Below are positions 8,425 through 17,230 of a stretch of 32,190 bases of DNA, in pieces. Under the pieces are notes generated by a model. The model worked only from the letters and a program-made list of their open reading frames with translations. It ran no database searches and was not told the DNA's origin. The position numbers were made by a program, and so were the translations under genes. The stretch's first letter is position 1, and each line of letters begins with the position of its first letter. This stretch comes from UBA4582 sp047630175. GTDB lineage: Bacteria; Pseudomonadota; Gammaproteobacteria; Pseudomonadales; Azotimanducaceae. The stretch lies in contig JBLHVI010000040.1 of the NCBI GenBank assembly GCA_047630175.1, positions 1-32,190 of the forward strand, read 5' to 3'.

Positions 8425-9756
8425 ATGGCCAAGCCACCAACCTTAAACTTTGACACGCTAAGCCTGCATGCTGGCCAGCGCCCAGACCCCATCACTGGCG
8501 CTCGGGCGACACCAATCTATCAGACCGCTGCGTTTGTCTTCAAGAATACTGACGAAGCAGTTGGCTTGTTCAATATTGAACGTGCTGGGCATGTTTACTC
8601 CCGCCTCTCTAACCCCACCAATGCAGTGCTAGAGGAGCGCATTGCGAGCCTAGACAATGGCGTCGGCGCTATCGCCACTGCCAGTGGGCAAGCGGCCTTG
8701 CATTTGGGCATCACAACCATTGTTAGCGCTGGTGAGCACATTGTCGCGTCGCGCAGCATCTATGGCGGCTCGCATAACCTGTTGGACTATACGCTAAGGC
8801 GCTTTGGAATCGACACAACCTTCGTCGACCCACGCGACCCGGCCGCCTTTGCCGCTGCGATTAAACCCAATACTCGATTAGTGTTCGCCGAGGTTGTTGG
8901 CAACCCAGGACTCGAAGTACTCGATATTCCGGCAGTCGCTTTGGTCGCCCATACCGCCGGCTTACCCCTGATGGTGGACGCGACTTTCACCACCCCCTAC
9001 CTATGTCGACCTATCGATTTAGGCGCCGATATTGTGATGCATTCGGCAACCAAGTTTCTGTCTGGTCACGGCATCGTCATTGGCGGGTTGCTGGTTGACG
9101 GAGGCACTTTTGACTGGGAGGCATCAGGGAAATTCCCGACGCTAACGGAGCCCTATGCGGGCTTTCACGGCCTGAATTTCGCCGAAGAATTTGGTCCCGC
9201 CGCTTTCATAACTCGAGCCCGAAAAGAGGGACTGCGAGACTTCGGCGCTTGCATGAGTCCCACCACCGCCTTTCATATCCTGCAGGGCATTGAAACGTTA
9301 CCCCTGCGGATGCAGCGACATATAGACAACACCCGCGCCGTGGTTGAGTTTCTGGCGACCAATGACGCCGTTGAATGGGTTAATCACCCGCTGTTAACCG
9401 ATCACCCCGACCATGAGTTGGCGAATACGCTGATGCCAAAAGGCTGCAGCGCGGTATTCAGCTTCGGCATTAAAGGCGGCCGCAACACCGGCATCAAATT
9501 CATAGAGGCACTCGAATTATTTTCTCACCTAGCGAATGTTGGCGATGCGAAGTCGCTGGTAATACACCCGGCAAGCACGACGCATCATCGAATGGATGAC
9601 AACGCCCTTATGGCTGCCGGCATCAGTGAGGGGCTAATTCGTTTATCTATCGGGTTGGAAGATCCAAGCGATCTGATCAGCGACCTCCGCCGCGCGCTTC
9701 GCACCTCGCAACGCGCACCAGCCTCTTCACCAGCTTCTTCACCAAAGAAGGGATAA
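8425..9756 (+). CDS. metY: O-acetylhomoserine sulfhydrylase (aminocarboxypropyltransferase)
   Basis: 443 residues, a PLP enzyme of the Cys/Met-metabolism family that makes homocysteine (or methionine with methanethiol) from O-acetylhomoserine. The pattern HAGQRPDP, TPIYQTAAFVF, YSRLSNPTNAVLEERIASL is typical of MetY; the PLP lysine is K210 in HSATKFLSGHG, and SRSIYGGSHNL and LVIHPASTTH complete the fold. The length of about 430 favours MetY over the shorter (about 390) cystathionine gamma-synthase/MetZ types. GGAG lies 5 bases before the ATG. The last 15 residues are a low-complexity tail, PASSPASSPKKG, not expected in the family. The alpha/beta hydrolase gene starts 4 bases after the stop. 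Confidence 0.92.
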   Translation: MAKPPTLNFDTLSLHAGQRPDPITGARATPIYQTAAFVFKNTDEAVGLFNIERAGHVYSRLSNPTNAVLEERIASLDNGVGAIATASGQAALHLGITTIVSAGEHIVASRSIYGGSHNLLDYTLRRFGIDTTFVDPRDPAAFAAAIKPNTRLVFAEVVGNPGLEVLDIPAVALVAHTAGLPLMVDATFTTPYLCRPIDLGADIVMHSATKFLSGHGIVIGGLLVDGGTFDWEASGKFPTLTEPYAGFHGLNFAEEFGPAAFITRARKEGLRDFGACMSPTTAFHILQGIETLPLRMQRHIDNTRAVVEFLATNDAVEWVNHPLLTDHPDHELANTLMPKGCSAVFSFGIKGGRNTGIKFIEALELFSHLANVGDAKSLVIHPASTTHHRMDDNALMAAGISEGLIRLSIGLEDPSDLISDLRRALRTSQRAPASSPASSPKKG

Positions 9757-9760
9757 GCCC

Positions 9761-10558
9761 ATGTATTGCGAAGTGAATGGCTATAAAACGTTTTACAGTA
9801 ACGGTAATGGCCGCATTGACGCGCGCCAGCCGAGCGTCGTTTTTCTGCACGGCGCGGGCATGGACCACAGCGTTTGGGTCTTACCGGCGCGTTACTTTGC
9901 GCGCCATGGCTATAATGTCTATGCGTTTGACCTACCCGGTCATGGACGCTCAGGCGGCAAACTATTAACCGGTATAACCGCTATGAGTGATTGGCTGCTA
10001 GCAGCCTTGCAACGACTCAAGGTCGACGCCACAAGCCTCGTTGGCCACAGTATGGGCTCGCTAACAGGTCTCGACTTTGCGGCGCGTTATCCGCAACACG
10101 TCGACAAGTTGGCGCTGCTCGGCACATCGACGCCCATGCCCGTAGGACTACCGCTGCTGGAAGCTGCAAAGCTAGATCAACACGATGCGATAGACATGGT
10201 CAATACATTCAGTCACAGCAGCGCAGGTCAAATCGGCGGCAGCGAGAACCCCGGTATGTGCATGACTATGAGTGGTCAGCGACTATTGGAGCAAGCCGGC
10301 GAGCAGGTACTCTTTACCGACCTTAGTGCCTGTAACAGTTTCACGCCAGCGTTTGATTTCTACCAGAATATCAGTGCCACTACCCTCGTCATCATCGGCG
10401 CGCAAGACAAAATGACTGCTCCGGTTAACGCTCATCAGGTAACTAACGATCTAACTAATGCGCGTAGTGTGACCCTAGACCCTTGCGGGCATGCCATGCT
10501 AACAGAGCGACCCAACGCTGTCCTCGATGCTTTAGCCGGCTTTCTTAGAGATATTTAG
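9761..10558 (+). CDS. Alpha/beta hydrolase
   Basis: 265 residues of the esterase/lipase/haloperoxidase-like fold. Oxyanion region FLHGAGMDHSVW (28-39), DLPGHGRS (57-64), nucleophile elbow VGHSMGS with S97, acid D216 in IIGAQDKM, and H244 in DPCGHAML form a complete catalytic triad. No signal peptide, so a cytoplasmic enzyme; the substrate is unknown. It starts 4 bases after the sulfhydrylase stop and is probably co-transcribed, with the ribosome site AAGGGA inside the end of metY. It is too short to be the acetyltransferase MetX (about 370 residues). Its stop interlocks by 4 bases with that of the convergent Hsp33 gene. Confidence 0.88.
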   Translation: MYCEVNGYKTFYSNGNGRIDARQPSVVFLHGAGMDHSVWVLPARYFARHGYNVYAFDLPGHGRSGGKLLTGITAMSDWLLAALQRLKVDATSLVGHSMGSLTGLDFAARYPQHVDKLALLGTSTPMPVGLPLLEAAKLDQHDAIDMVNTFSHSSAGQIGGSENPGMCMTMSGQRLLEQAGEQVLFTDLSACNSFTPAFDFYQNISATTLVIIGAQDKMTAPVNAHQVTNDLTNARSVTLDPCGHAMLTERPNAVLDALAGFLRDI

Positions 10559-11409
10559 TGGGACACTTCACCGGCTCGCAGGATTTCCGCAAGGCTATCT
10601 TTGGTAAAGGTGTATTGATGACCACAGAATTCACAGTCCATAACGACTTGCGGCAACTCCGCGAATAGATCATTGACCTCATCTTGGCCAAGTAACAACA
10701 GCGCATTCGCTGTTCTGGCTGGCGTACAGGAGCATTGAAATTGTACTGACTTGAGATCGGTAAGACACACGGGGTCTTCAACATACAGTCGCTGCAGCAG
10801 TTCGGCAGGCGCCAAGTCGAGAAGCTCCTCTGAAGTCGTGGTGGCCGCTAGAATCGTCACATGCTCCCACTGGCGGGCTCGGACTATAGGGTCCATGACT
10901 AACTGCCGAGGCAGTTGTTGCAGCAGCAGCCCGCCTGCTCGCTGCAGGTCTGATGATAGCCAGATACGCGTCGCAAGTTGCTCGGATTGTTGGAAATAGA
11001 ACTCCAGACATGCTGCCAAATTTTCACCCAACAAGGGCACTAAGCTCTGGTAGCTCTGACCAGACGCCGACTCGATTGTCATCACCAAGGTGCCATCGCC
11101 CAGCAAGGCGCCAAAGTTATCGCTGGCAGCCTCGCTATTGAGTCGAGCAATGCCCCGAATATCGCCGTTGAAGCGACATTCGGCCACCACCAGCTTTAAC
11201 TCACCGGCGCCTCGTGCCTGCAACACGAGTCGGCCATCAAACTTGATGGTACTGCCCAGCAAAACACTGGCCGACAAGAACTGACCCAGCAATTTCGCTA
11301 CTGCTGGCGGATAGCGTTCCGCAACCGCCAGATAGCTCTGATCAAGATGCACCATGTCACCACGGATATCGGTCTTTTCGAATAAAAATCGTTGGGAATA
11401 ATCTGACAT
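10555..11409 (-). CDS. hslO: Redox-regulated chaperone Hsp33
   Basis: 284 residues from ATG 11409, close to the 292 of E. coli Hsp33. This cytoplasmic holdase is switched on by oxidative unfolding. The zinc-thiol switch is complete: C226-S-C228 and C259-x2-C262 (QCSC...CEFC). The N-terminal block RFLFEKTDIRGDMVHLD and the segment GLLLQQLP are family-typical. An in-frame ATG at 11457 would add 16 residues (MLSSAPTL...) but has no good ribosome site, while AGGCGAT sits before 11409. The gene overlaps the convergent hydrolase by 4 bases and lies downstream of the SDR gene on the same strand. Confidence 0.94.
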   Translation of the reverse strand: MSDYSQRFLFEKTDIRGDMVHLDQSYLAVAERYPPAVAKLLGQFLSASVLLGSTIKFDGRLVLQARGAGELKLVVAECRFNGDIRGIARLNSEAASDNFGALLGDGTLVMTIESASGQSYQSLVPLLGENLAACLEFYFQQSEQLATRIWLSSDLQRAGGLLLQQLPRQLVMDPIVRARQWEHVTILAATTTSEELLDLAPAELLQRLYVEDPVCLTDLKSVQFQCSCTPARTANALLLLGQDEVNDLFAELPQVVMDCEFCGHQYTFTKDSLAEILRAGEVSH

Positions 11410-11486
11410 ATCGCCTATTACTGCAAGGGTCTTGAGGGTCGGCGCAGATGATAACATGATGCTGGGCTCGCCTACGATGAAAGGAA

Positions 11487-12272
11487 CTAGCGCGCAGGAC
11501 TTTTCGTGCTTCGCGGTCCACCATCGACCCGCAACAAAGCACCGCTGGTGTAGCTGCTAGCATCGGTTGCAAAATACATCGCCGCACCGACAATCTCCTC
11601 TGGCAGACCTACCCGCATCCCACTTTGAGTGAACCCAGGATTGGCGGGATCAGGTGAATCTGGCCAATGCTCGGCAACATCCGTCGCAAACGGCCCAACA
11701 ACGATACAATTAACTCTAACCTGAGGACTATACGCCGCGGCAAAGCCCTGAGTTAACCCATTGAGCGCTGCCTTTGCGCCACCATAAGGCAGCGCCGTCG
11801 CCGGAAAATCATAAGACGCCGTGCTGGAAATGTTAATCACGCTGCCACTCCCTGCCCGTTGCATGCGCTCACCTACGAGCGCCGTAAGGCGAAACGGTCC
11901 CTTGAAGTTAACGCCAATAACTTTGTCAAACATATCTTCTGAGACCTCGCCCAACGACGGATACAGGGGGGACATACCCGCATTGTTAACGAGCACATCG
12001 ACCTTACCCAGCGCTTGATATACAGCCTCAACCATAGGTTCAATTTCATCCCAATGGCCCATATGGCAGGCGTAGGCAAAAGTTCGCACACCAAGAGCGG
12101 CTATTTCTGCGGCAGTGGCATCGCAAGCAGACTGTTTACGACTGACAATGGCGATATCAGCACCCGCCTCGGCGAAGGCCTGCACCATGCTACGACCTAA
12201 ACCCCGCGTAGCACCGGTGACCAGTACAACAAGCCCTTTCATATCAGCGCCTTTTAAATCAGAGGCCTGCAT
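11487..12272 (-). CDS. Short-chain dehydrogenase/reductase (SDR)
   Basis: 261 residues. Classical SDR: cofactor loop TGATRGLG (19-26), NNAG (96-99), S150 in INISS, and catalytic Y163-x3-K167. The C-terminal TSGALLRVDGG is also typical. SRK after the second strand suggests NADP(H) may be favoured, but this is uncertain. The start at 12272 lies one base after the crotonase stop; a second start at 12242 (residue 11, with AAAGGCG upstream) is nearly as good and would give the more usual short N-terminus. Co-transcribed with the enoyl-CoA hydratase-like gene, so it may act on a hydroxyacyl or similar alcohol, but the substrate cannot be named. Confidence 0.9.
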   Translation of the reverse strand: MQASDLKGADMKGLVVLVTGATRGLGRSMVQAFAEAGADIAIVSRKQSACDATAAEIAALGVRTFAYACHMGHWDEIEPMVEAVYQALGKVDVLVNNAGMSPLYPSLGEVSEDMFDKVIGVNFKGPFRLTALVGERMQRAGSGSVINISSTASYDFPATALPYGGAKAALNGLTQGFAAAYSPQVRVNCIVVGPFATDVAEHWPDSPDPANPGFTQSGMRVGLPEEIVGAAMYFATDASSYTSGALLRVDGGPRSTKSPAR

Positions 12273-12273
12273 A

Positions 12274-13059
12274 TCAGTGACCCTCGAATTTGGACGGACG
12301 CTTTTCTAAAAAGGCTTGTATACCCTCTCGGTTGTCACGAGATGCGCCGGCCTTCATCTGTAGCTCTGCCTCAAGCTGCAACTGCTGACTGAAGCTATTC
12401 TCTTGAGTGTCCCAATATGCCTTTCGGATTAGTCCCAGTGACATGGGGCCGTTAGCGAGCTTGGTGGCAATTTTCATCGTCTCCGTCATTAGCTCAGCAT
12501 CGTCGACTACGCGATTGATCAGTCCCCATTCCAACGCTTTCTCGGCAGACAAACGTTCTGCCATCAAGGATAATTCCATGGCGCGACTCCACCCAATCAT
12601 TCGCGGCAGATACCAGGTTGCGCCGCCATCAGGGACCAAACCGATATTGGCAAACGCTTGAAGAAAATAGGCGCTTTTTGCTGCCACGACCATATCCGCC
12701 ATAATAGCAAGACTCATACCCACGCCTACCGCGGGACCGTTGACGGCCGAGACAAACGGGAAAGGCAACTGACGTATCTTATTCATCACGGGATTGTAGT
12801 GAGTTTCCAACACATGTCCGGCCGGTGGTGTTGAGCCTGGCTTCGGCCGCGCCTGCAAATTGGCGCCTGCACAAAACGCTCGCCCTTCACCGGTCATCAC
12901 AAGGCAGCGAGCGCCACTGTCAGGACTCGCCGCCTCGCTAATGGCGGCCGAGATCTCCTCGATCATAGGCCCTGACAACGCATTGAGCACGCTCGGCGCG
13001 TTGAGCTTTAGAACGGCTATCTTGTCAGTGATGGTTAATGAAACATGTTGGTAGGTCAT
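12274..13059 (-). CDS. Enoyl-CoA hydratase/isomerase family protein (PaaG-like crotonase)
   Basis: 261 residues, usual crotonase length. Oxyanion-hole segments are FCAGANL (62-68) and NGPAVGVG (107-114). The segment IGLVPDGGATWYLPR with D144 resembles the PaaG-type isomerases, which use an Asp here, rather than classical hydratases with two Glu; assignment to hydratase or isomerase is not settled. TGGAGTG lies about 7 bases before the ATG. The SDR gene follows with one base between them; the nitroreductase gene is upstream on the same strand with a 61-base gap. This suggests a small acyl-CoA degradation unit, but no thiolase or ligase is adjacent. Confidence 0.9.
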   Translation of the reverse strand: MTYQHVSLTITDKIAVLKLNAPSVLNALSGPMIEEISAAISEAASPDSGARCLVMTGEGRAFCAGANLQARPKPGSTPPAGHVLETHYNPVMNKIRQLPFPFVSAVNGPAVGVGMSLAIMADMVVAAKSAYFLQAFANIGLVPDGGATWYLPRMIGWSRAMELSLMAERLSAEKALEWGLINRVVDDAELMTETMKIATKLANGPMSLGLIRKAYWDTQENSFSQQLQLEAELQMKAGASRDNREGIQAFLEKRPSKFEGH

Positions 13060-13120
13060 AGCGACACTCCAGAGAGAATTTGACCCGGATCATACTACGC
13101 TTTGACGTGGGCTTTCACAT

Positions 13121-13864
13121 TCACGATGACGGCGGCGGGCCGGCGCGAGTATATGCCGTTCCCGGTGGATCAACGGCCCAATTTGGAGCTTGCTGCCAGC
13201 TATCGCCAAATACCAGCTCGTTCATAGGCCGGCGCCGCACGGGGCCGTGTTTACCTTTGGGCTTACCAAGCGTGACCGTCGCGGCAATGAACACCTCTTC
13301 CGGAATACCAAGTAATGTCTTGAGTTCGCCGTCAACGGCATGGTGAAACCCGGTGATAACGCCTCCGTATCCTAACGCCCTGGCAGACAGCAACAGATTT
13401 TGCACGGCGGGGTAAACCGATGCACCTTCCATCGGGGAAGGCTCGCGATAGCGGACCAGACAGGGCAATACCAGTACCGGCGCTTGTTCGAAGTTCTCGA
13501 CGTAATGGTCCATCGTTCTCGCCATGCGCGCCTTCTTTGAGGTTGCGTCTTGACCTGAGCCACCGCCGTAGCCGTCGCGCTCGAATTTGGCACGCCAGAC
13601 GTCCCGAGCAGCGGCCCCAATCAGAGCCTTCGCCTGCCGAGCCGCAGCAGAGTCGGCCAACACCATAAAACGAAACGGCTGCCGATTCGAGCCGCTAGGC
13701 CCACGTGTGGCGCCGAACAAGATGGCGCGCAAATCTTGCTCTGGAATAGGTTCGTTTTTGTAGCGGCGAATGGCGCGAGTGCTGGCGATACCCGCCAATA
13801 GACCAATATTGTCGTTCGGTAGCGCCTCGGTAAACAGCGAATTATCGATCTTGGGAGTTTCCAT
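13121..13864 (-). CDS. Nitroreductase-family flavoprotein
   Basis: 247 residues. The FMN-binding N-terminus shows ASTRAIRRYK (27-36) and GPSGSNRQPFRFMVL (55-69), the usual nitroreductase phosphate- and ring-binding segments. The central helix has YPAVQNLLLSARALGYGG, and the C-terminus IPEEVFIAATVTLGKPKGK. Family members are NAD(P)H-dependent FMN enzymes of diverse or unknown substrate. The ribosome site AAGGA lies 5-6 bases before the ATG. The Pro/Ser-rich last residues (GPPPSS) are unremarkable. It leads the minus-strand run crotonase-SDR-Hsp33 and is divergent from the lipoprotein/kinase pair. Confidence 0.9.
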   Translation of the reverse strand: METPKIDNSLFTEALPNDNIGLLAGIASTRAIRRYKNEPIPEQDLRAILFGATRGPSGSNRQPFRFMVLADSAAARQAKALIGAAARDVWRAKFERDGYGGGSGQDATSKKARMARTMDHYVENFEQAPVLVLPCLVRYREPSPMEGASVYPAVQNLLLSARALGYGGVITGFHHAVDGELKTLLGIPEEVFIAATVTLGKPKGKHGPVRRRPMNELVFGDSWQQAPNWAVDPPGTAYTRAGPPPSS

Positions 13865-14213
13865 GTAATTCCTTCGTTTGCGAGCATTGTTCGAGACCCT
13901 ACACCGGCTCTACCTGTGGTTATGATACGCTCGAGTTCGAAGAATAGGTTTACTCGTAGGTTCTCGACCTAAGCTTTACAAATGTGCGCCCCACATAGCA
14001 TCTGTGGCCACGATAAAAGGTTACAGGCCGATGATCAATCAGTCGCAGTGTGTGGCCCAGAAGCATTCGCAGGGGCGGCCCGTCGCATCAGGGTATCGCA
14101 TGCACCAAAAAGTACCTTTAACGCAGGCGCTAAGGCTGCGCCAAAGGTTCACCGCTATCCCTGCAGCCTCGGCTGAACAAGCTACACTGATTATATTACG
14201 GTCGGATAAATCA
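13865..14213. other. 349-base region between divergent nitroreductase and lipoprotein genes
   Basis: No gene is supported here. The frame of the downstream lipoprotein stays open back to an ATG at 14004, but that extension has no signal-peptide character. TATATT at 14192-14197 is a plausible -10 for the lipoprotein gene, without a convincing -35. A small hairpin TAGGT/ACCTA lies near 13960. Confidence 0.5.
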
Positions 14214-15167
14214 ATGCTAAAACAGTTAACAGCAAGCCTTCTTCTCTTGACGCCGATAGCGGGATGCACCGACGTTCAACAAGATAGACCGCTGACGCTG
14301 GCAGTCAGCCAAGGCGCAGGCTGCGAATATCTTTATCTCGCGCAGGTGCAGGGCTTTTTTAAAGCGGCAGGCATCAACGTCAACGTTCAGGCGCTGTATT
14401 CTATGCCTGACGCTCAACGCGCGTTCACGCAGGGCCGCGTCGACGGTCTCGCTAGCAGCCTGTCGGAGGTAGTGCAAGCCGCGGGCATGATTGAGGACGA
14501 AATTCACCTGGTACTGATCACCGACTATGCCGATGGGTCGGATGTCATCGTAGGCCAAGCTAAATACCCCGATGTCCGATCTTTACACGGTAAAAAAGTG
14601 GCGGCCGAACCCGGTTCGAAAGGCATCATGTTGCTATCCTCAGCGCTGGCGTACTATGACATGACAATCAGTGATATCGAGTTCGTCGCCCTCGATCCAC
14701 CAGATATTGTTGCCGGCCTTTTAGCAGGAACGATCGACGCAGGGGTCACTCACCCCCCTTTTGCAGCCAAATTCAACGGCCATACAGGTACTAGAACGCT
14801 GTTTAGTAGTGCCCAGCTGCCGGGACAAATCGCCGACGTAGTAAGTTTTAAAGGCAGCCTTGGCTTAAGCTCTGAGTGGATAAGTAAATTTCAAATAGCA
14901 TGGCAAATGGCACTAGACTACGTCGAGCAAAACCCCATTGAAGCCGAAAAAATTATGATCGAGCACGAACACATCAATGTGGCTGAATTTCGCAAGCGCC
15001 GTGAAAATATCACGTTCGTCAGCGTTAACCGTCAGGCAGAGGCGGTAGCCCTGATCAATCAATCAAATATCATAAACCATACCTGTCGTACTCTCGGCAG
15101 GCTAAAATCCATTCGACAGAACTGCCAGAGCCTGGTCGAACGTATTAATCTCCGATTGACTCGTTAA
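14214..15167 (+). CDS. NMT1/SsuA-like periplasmic binding lipoprotein
   Basis: 317 residues from ATG 14214. The N-terminus is a lipoprotein signal peptide with lipobox IAGC and acylated C18 (MLKQLTASLLLLTPIAGC). The body follows the NMT1/THI5-like (ABC substrate-binding, type 2) pattern: LTLAVSQGAGCEYLYLAQVQG, FFKAAGINVNVQALY, AQRAFTQGRVDGLASSLSEVV, LHGKKVAAEPGSKGI, VALDPPDIVAGLLAGTIDAGVTHPP. Homologues bind pyrimidine precursors, sulfonates or nitrate, and the ligand here is unknown. No permease or ATPase gene is nearby; instead a hybrid histidine kinase starts one base after the stop. A sensing rather than transport role is therefore inferred. The longer frame from 14004 would bury the signal peptide and is rejected. 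Confidence 0.85.
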   Translation: MLKQLTASLLLLTPIAGCTDVQQDRPLTLAVSQGAGCEYLYLAQVQGFFKAAGINVNVQALYSMPDAQRAFTQGRVDGLASSLSEVVQAAGMIEDEIHLVLITDYADGSDVIVGQAKYPDVRSLHGKKVAAEPGSKGIMLLSSALAYYDMTISDIEFVALDPPDIVAGLLAGTIDAGVTHPPFAAKFNGHTGTRTLFSSAQLPGQIADVVSFKGSLGLSSEWISKFQIAWQMALDYVEQNPIEAEKIMIEHEHINVAEFRKRRENITFVSVNRQAEAVALINQSNIINHTCRTLGRLKSIRQNCQSLVERINLRLTR

Positions 15168-15168
15168 C

Positions 15169-17115
15169 ATGAAAGGCCTACGACATCACCTCACCTATCG
15201 ATTACTCGCGCCATTGATCCTAGGCTATGTCCTAACGCTGACACTAGCCTTTGTACTAATAGAAAATCAGGCCGACTCTATACGTGAACGCTTGATTCAA
15301 CATCGGTCTGGTGAGCTCGCCGAAACCTTCTTGCTAGCCGTTGAATCGAACCCGACCGATGACGATATCCTCCGGATCGTGTTGTCGATGAGCACTTTCA
15401 CCGATGTCGATCTGCTATTCATCCTTGACGATGACAAGAAGTCTATCCTGGCCGCCTCGAGACTGCAGTTTGTCGGTCAACTCATCGACACGGTTAACCC
15501 CCCTGAACTACGCGAGCGCCTCATGGACGCTGCTATAAATCGTGCCAACCTGTTTGAGCGTGCCGGTGGCGACTTGCATTACTTGTCCTACAAGCTGCCT
15601 TTGTTCGCGCCTAACAGTGCGGCGCTACGTAAGCTTACGTTTGTAGTACAAATTCGTCAGCATGCCATCGCCGCGGTACATGCTGACAATGCCCGCATTA
15701 CGCGCATCGGTCTAGCCATTAGCCTCGCTGTACTCATAATTTTGATGTTCTTTTTAGTACGCCGCTACGTACTACGACCGATATTGCAACTCAACAAAAT
15801 TATCAATCAAAGCAAAGCCGAGCAGGCACCTGTGTTGGCTGACTTTACAACGCCCGATGAAATTGGCGTTTTGATTAACACCTACAACCAAATGATTATC
15901 GCCCAACACGAACGTCAAATTGAGTTACGCAAAGCCAAGCAGGAAAGTGAAGCAGCAGCGCGCAGCAAAAGTAATTTTCTCGCCACAGTGACCCATGAGA
16001 TTAGAACACCACTGAACGGCATATTGGGCCTGAATCAATTACTCCTACAAACTGACATGAATAGGGAACAGACCCAGTATGTCCAATTAATCAAAAGTTC
16101 TGGCAAGCAGTTGTTAGCGCTGGTCAATGATATCCTTGACTACTCAAAAATCGAAGCTAATAAAATGACTATGTCTCTAAACCCGCTTGACTTGACGCAT
16201 ATGATGGAAGACCTATATGCCGTGTTCAAACTCACAGCCGACGCAAAAGATATTCAACTCAATATCGATGTGCCAGACAACCTACCTCATGTGCAAGCAG
16301 ACAGCGTTCGTCTTAGACAGATTCTTATTAACCTGATTGGTAATGCCTTAAAGTTCACTCGGCAAGGCAGCGTTTCTATCCGCTTAAAAACCAAGGTGAT
16401 GAAAAACAAAGAACTCCAAATTGAATTCCAAATAGAAGATACCGGCATCGGTATACGCAAGGAGGACCAGGCGCGTTTGTTTGAAAAGTTCACTCAGGCC
16501 GACTCATCCATTGTCCGCGAATTTGGTGGTAGCGGCCTAGGTTTAACGATTTGCCGCCAACTCATAAGCCTTATGGGCGGCACCCTTCGATTCGACAGCA
16601 TATTTGGTAAGGGCTCCAGCTTTCATGTTGATGTGTCTTTTCCGATAGTAGATATCACGACAGTCCCCACCTCAAAAGAAACACACGACGTCCAAAGTAA
16701 CCGCCAGGTCCATATCCTGGTTGCTGAGGACACTGCGGTGAACCGCATGATTCTGGAGAAAATGCTGGTCAGCCATGGCCACACGGTAGTGTCTGTCGTT
16801 AATGGACAGCAAGCTGTTGATCGATGCATCGCCGAACCCTTTGATATAGTCTTGATGGACTGCCAGATGCCGATCATGGACGGCCTTGAGGCGGCCCGCA
16901 TCATCAGGAAAACCCACCCAGACTTACCTATCATTGCCGTCACCGCAGGTGTCACTGAGGAAATAAGACTGAGCTGTCTTGAATCAGGCATGAATGACTT
17001 TCTGACTAAGCCGCTCGACTTTCCTACCGTCATAAAGACCATCAATTACTGGCTAGAAAACACCAATAACACTAACGCCAAGGCGCCCAGCGAAAAAGAC
17101 ATCAAAGCAATTTGA
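15169..17115 (+). CDS. Membrane hybrid sensor histidine kinase (periplasmic sensor-HAMP-HisKA-HATPase-REC)
   Basis: 648 residues. TM1 (about 12-31), a periplasmic domain of about 145 residues, TM2 (about 180-199) and a HAMP-like linker (about 200-250) precede HisKA with H276 in TVTHEIRTP. HATPase_c has N-box NLIGNALKF, G1 DTGIGI and G2 GGSGLGLTI. A single receiver follows, with LVAEDTAVNR, D564 in LMDCQMP, and the KP motif in LTKPLD. No HPt domain, so an external HPt relay is expected. The ATG is one base after the lipoprotein stop with no strong ribosome site of its own, which suggests translational coupling. Likely function: the inner-membrane kinase reads the ligand state of the lipoprotein. 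The output is unknown. Confidence 0.92.
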   Translation: MKGLRHHLTYRLLAPLILGYVLTLTLAFVLIENQADSIRERLIQHRSGELAETFLLAVESNPTDDDILRIVLSMSTFTDVDLLFILDDDKKSILAASRLQFVGQLIDTVNPPELRERLMDAAINRANLFERAGGDLHYLSYKLPLFAPNSAALRKLTFVVQIRQHAIAAVHADNARITRIGLAISLAVLIILMFFLVRRYVLRPILQLNKIINQSKAEQAPVLADFTTPDEIGVLINTYNQMIIAQHERQIELRKAKQESEAAARSKSNFLATVTHEIRTPLNGILGLNQLLLQTDMNREQTQYVQLIKSSGKQLLALVNDILDYSKIEANKMTMSLNPLDLTHMMEDLYAVFKLTADAKDIQLNIDVPDNLPHVQADSVRLRQILINLIGNALKFTRQGSVSIRLKTKVMKNKELQIEFQIEDTGIGIRKEDQARLFEKFTQADSSIVREFGGSGLGLTICRQLISLMGGTLRFDSIFGKGSSFHVDVSFPIVDITTVPTSKETHDVQSNRQVHILVAEDTAVNRMILEKMLVSHGHTVVSVVNGQQAVDRCIAEPFDIVLMDCQMPIMDGLEAARIIRKTHPDLPIIAVTAGVTEEIRLSCLESGMNDFLTKPLDFPTVIKTINYWLENTNNTNAKAPSEKDIKAI

Positions 17116-17123
17116 GTGAACAG

Positions 17124-17152
17124 GTGTCAGATTGATCGGCAGCGCCTATAAT
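17124..17152 (+). promoter_or_regulatory. Sigma70-type promoter for the S1 protein/GTPase genes
   Basis: GTGTCA (17124-17129), a 17-base spacer, and a perfect TATAAT (17147-17152), about 80 bases before the ATG at 17231. A short GTGAG/CTCAC hairpin follows in the leader. Confidence 0.6.
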
Positions 17153-17230
17153 GCCCGCTCAAGGTGAGTAAAACCTCACTGCCTCTCGACTGCCGTTATC
17201 TTTAATGGCACCAGACTCGGATATTGCTAC

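Noticed and set aside
9677..9756. Tail of metY as a possible frameshift product
   Set aside because: The PASSPASSPKKG tail is odd, but the frame is open and the next gene starts 4 bases later; no shifted frame restores a family-like end.
11410..11457. Longer Hsp33 start at 11457
   Set aside because: The extra residues MLSSAPTL... do not resemble Hsp33 and lack a ribosome site; AGGCGAT precedes ATG 11409.
14004..14213. N-terminal extension of the lipoprotein frame back to ATG 14004
   Set aside because: It would put 70 polar, non-conserved-looking residues in front of a perfect lipoprotein signal peptide with lipobox at 14214; treated as untranslated.
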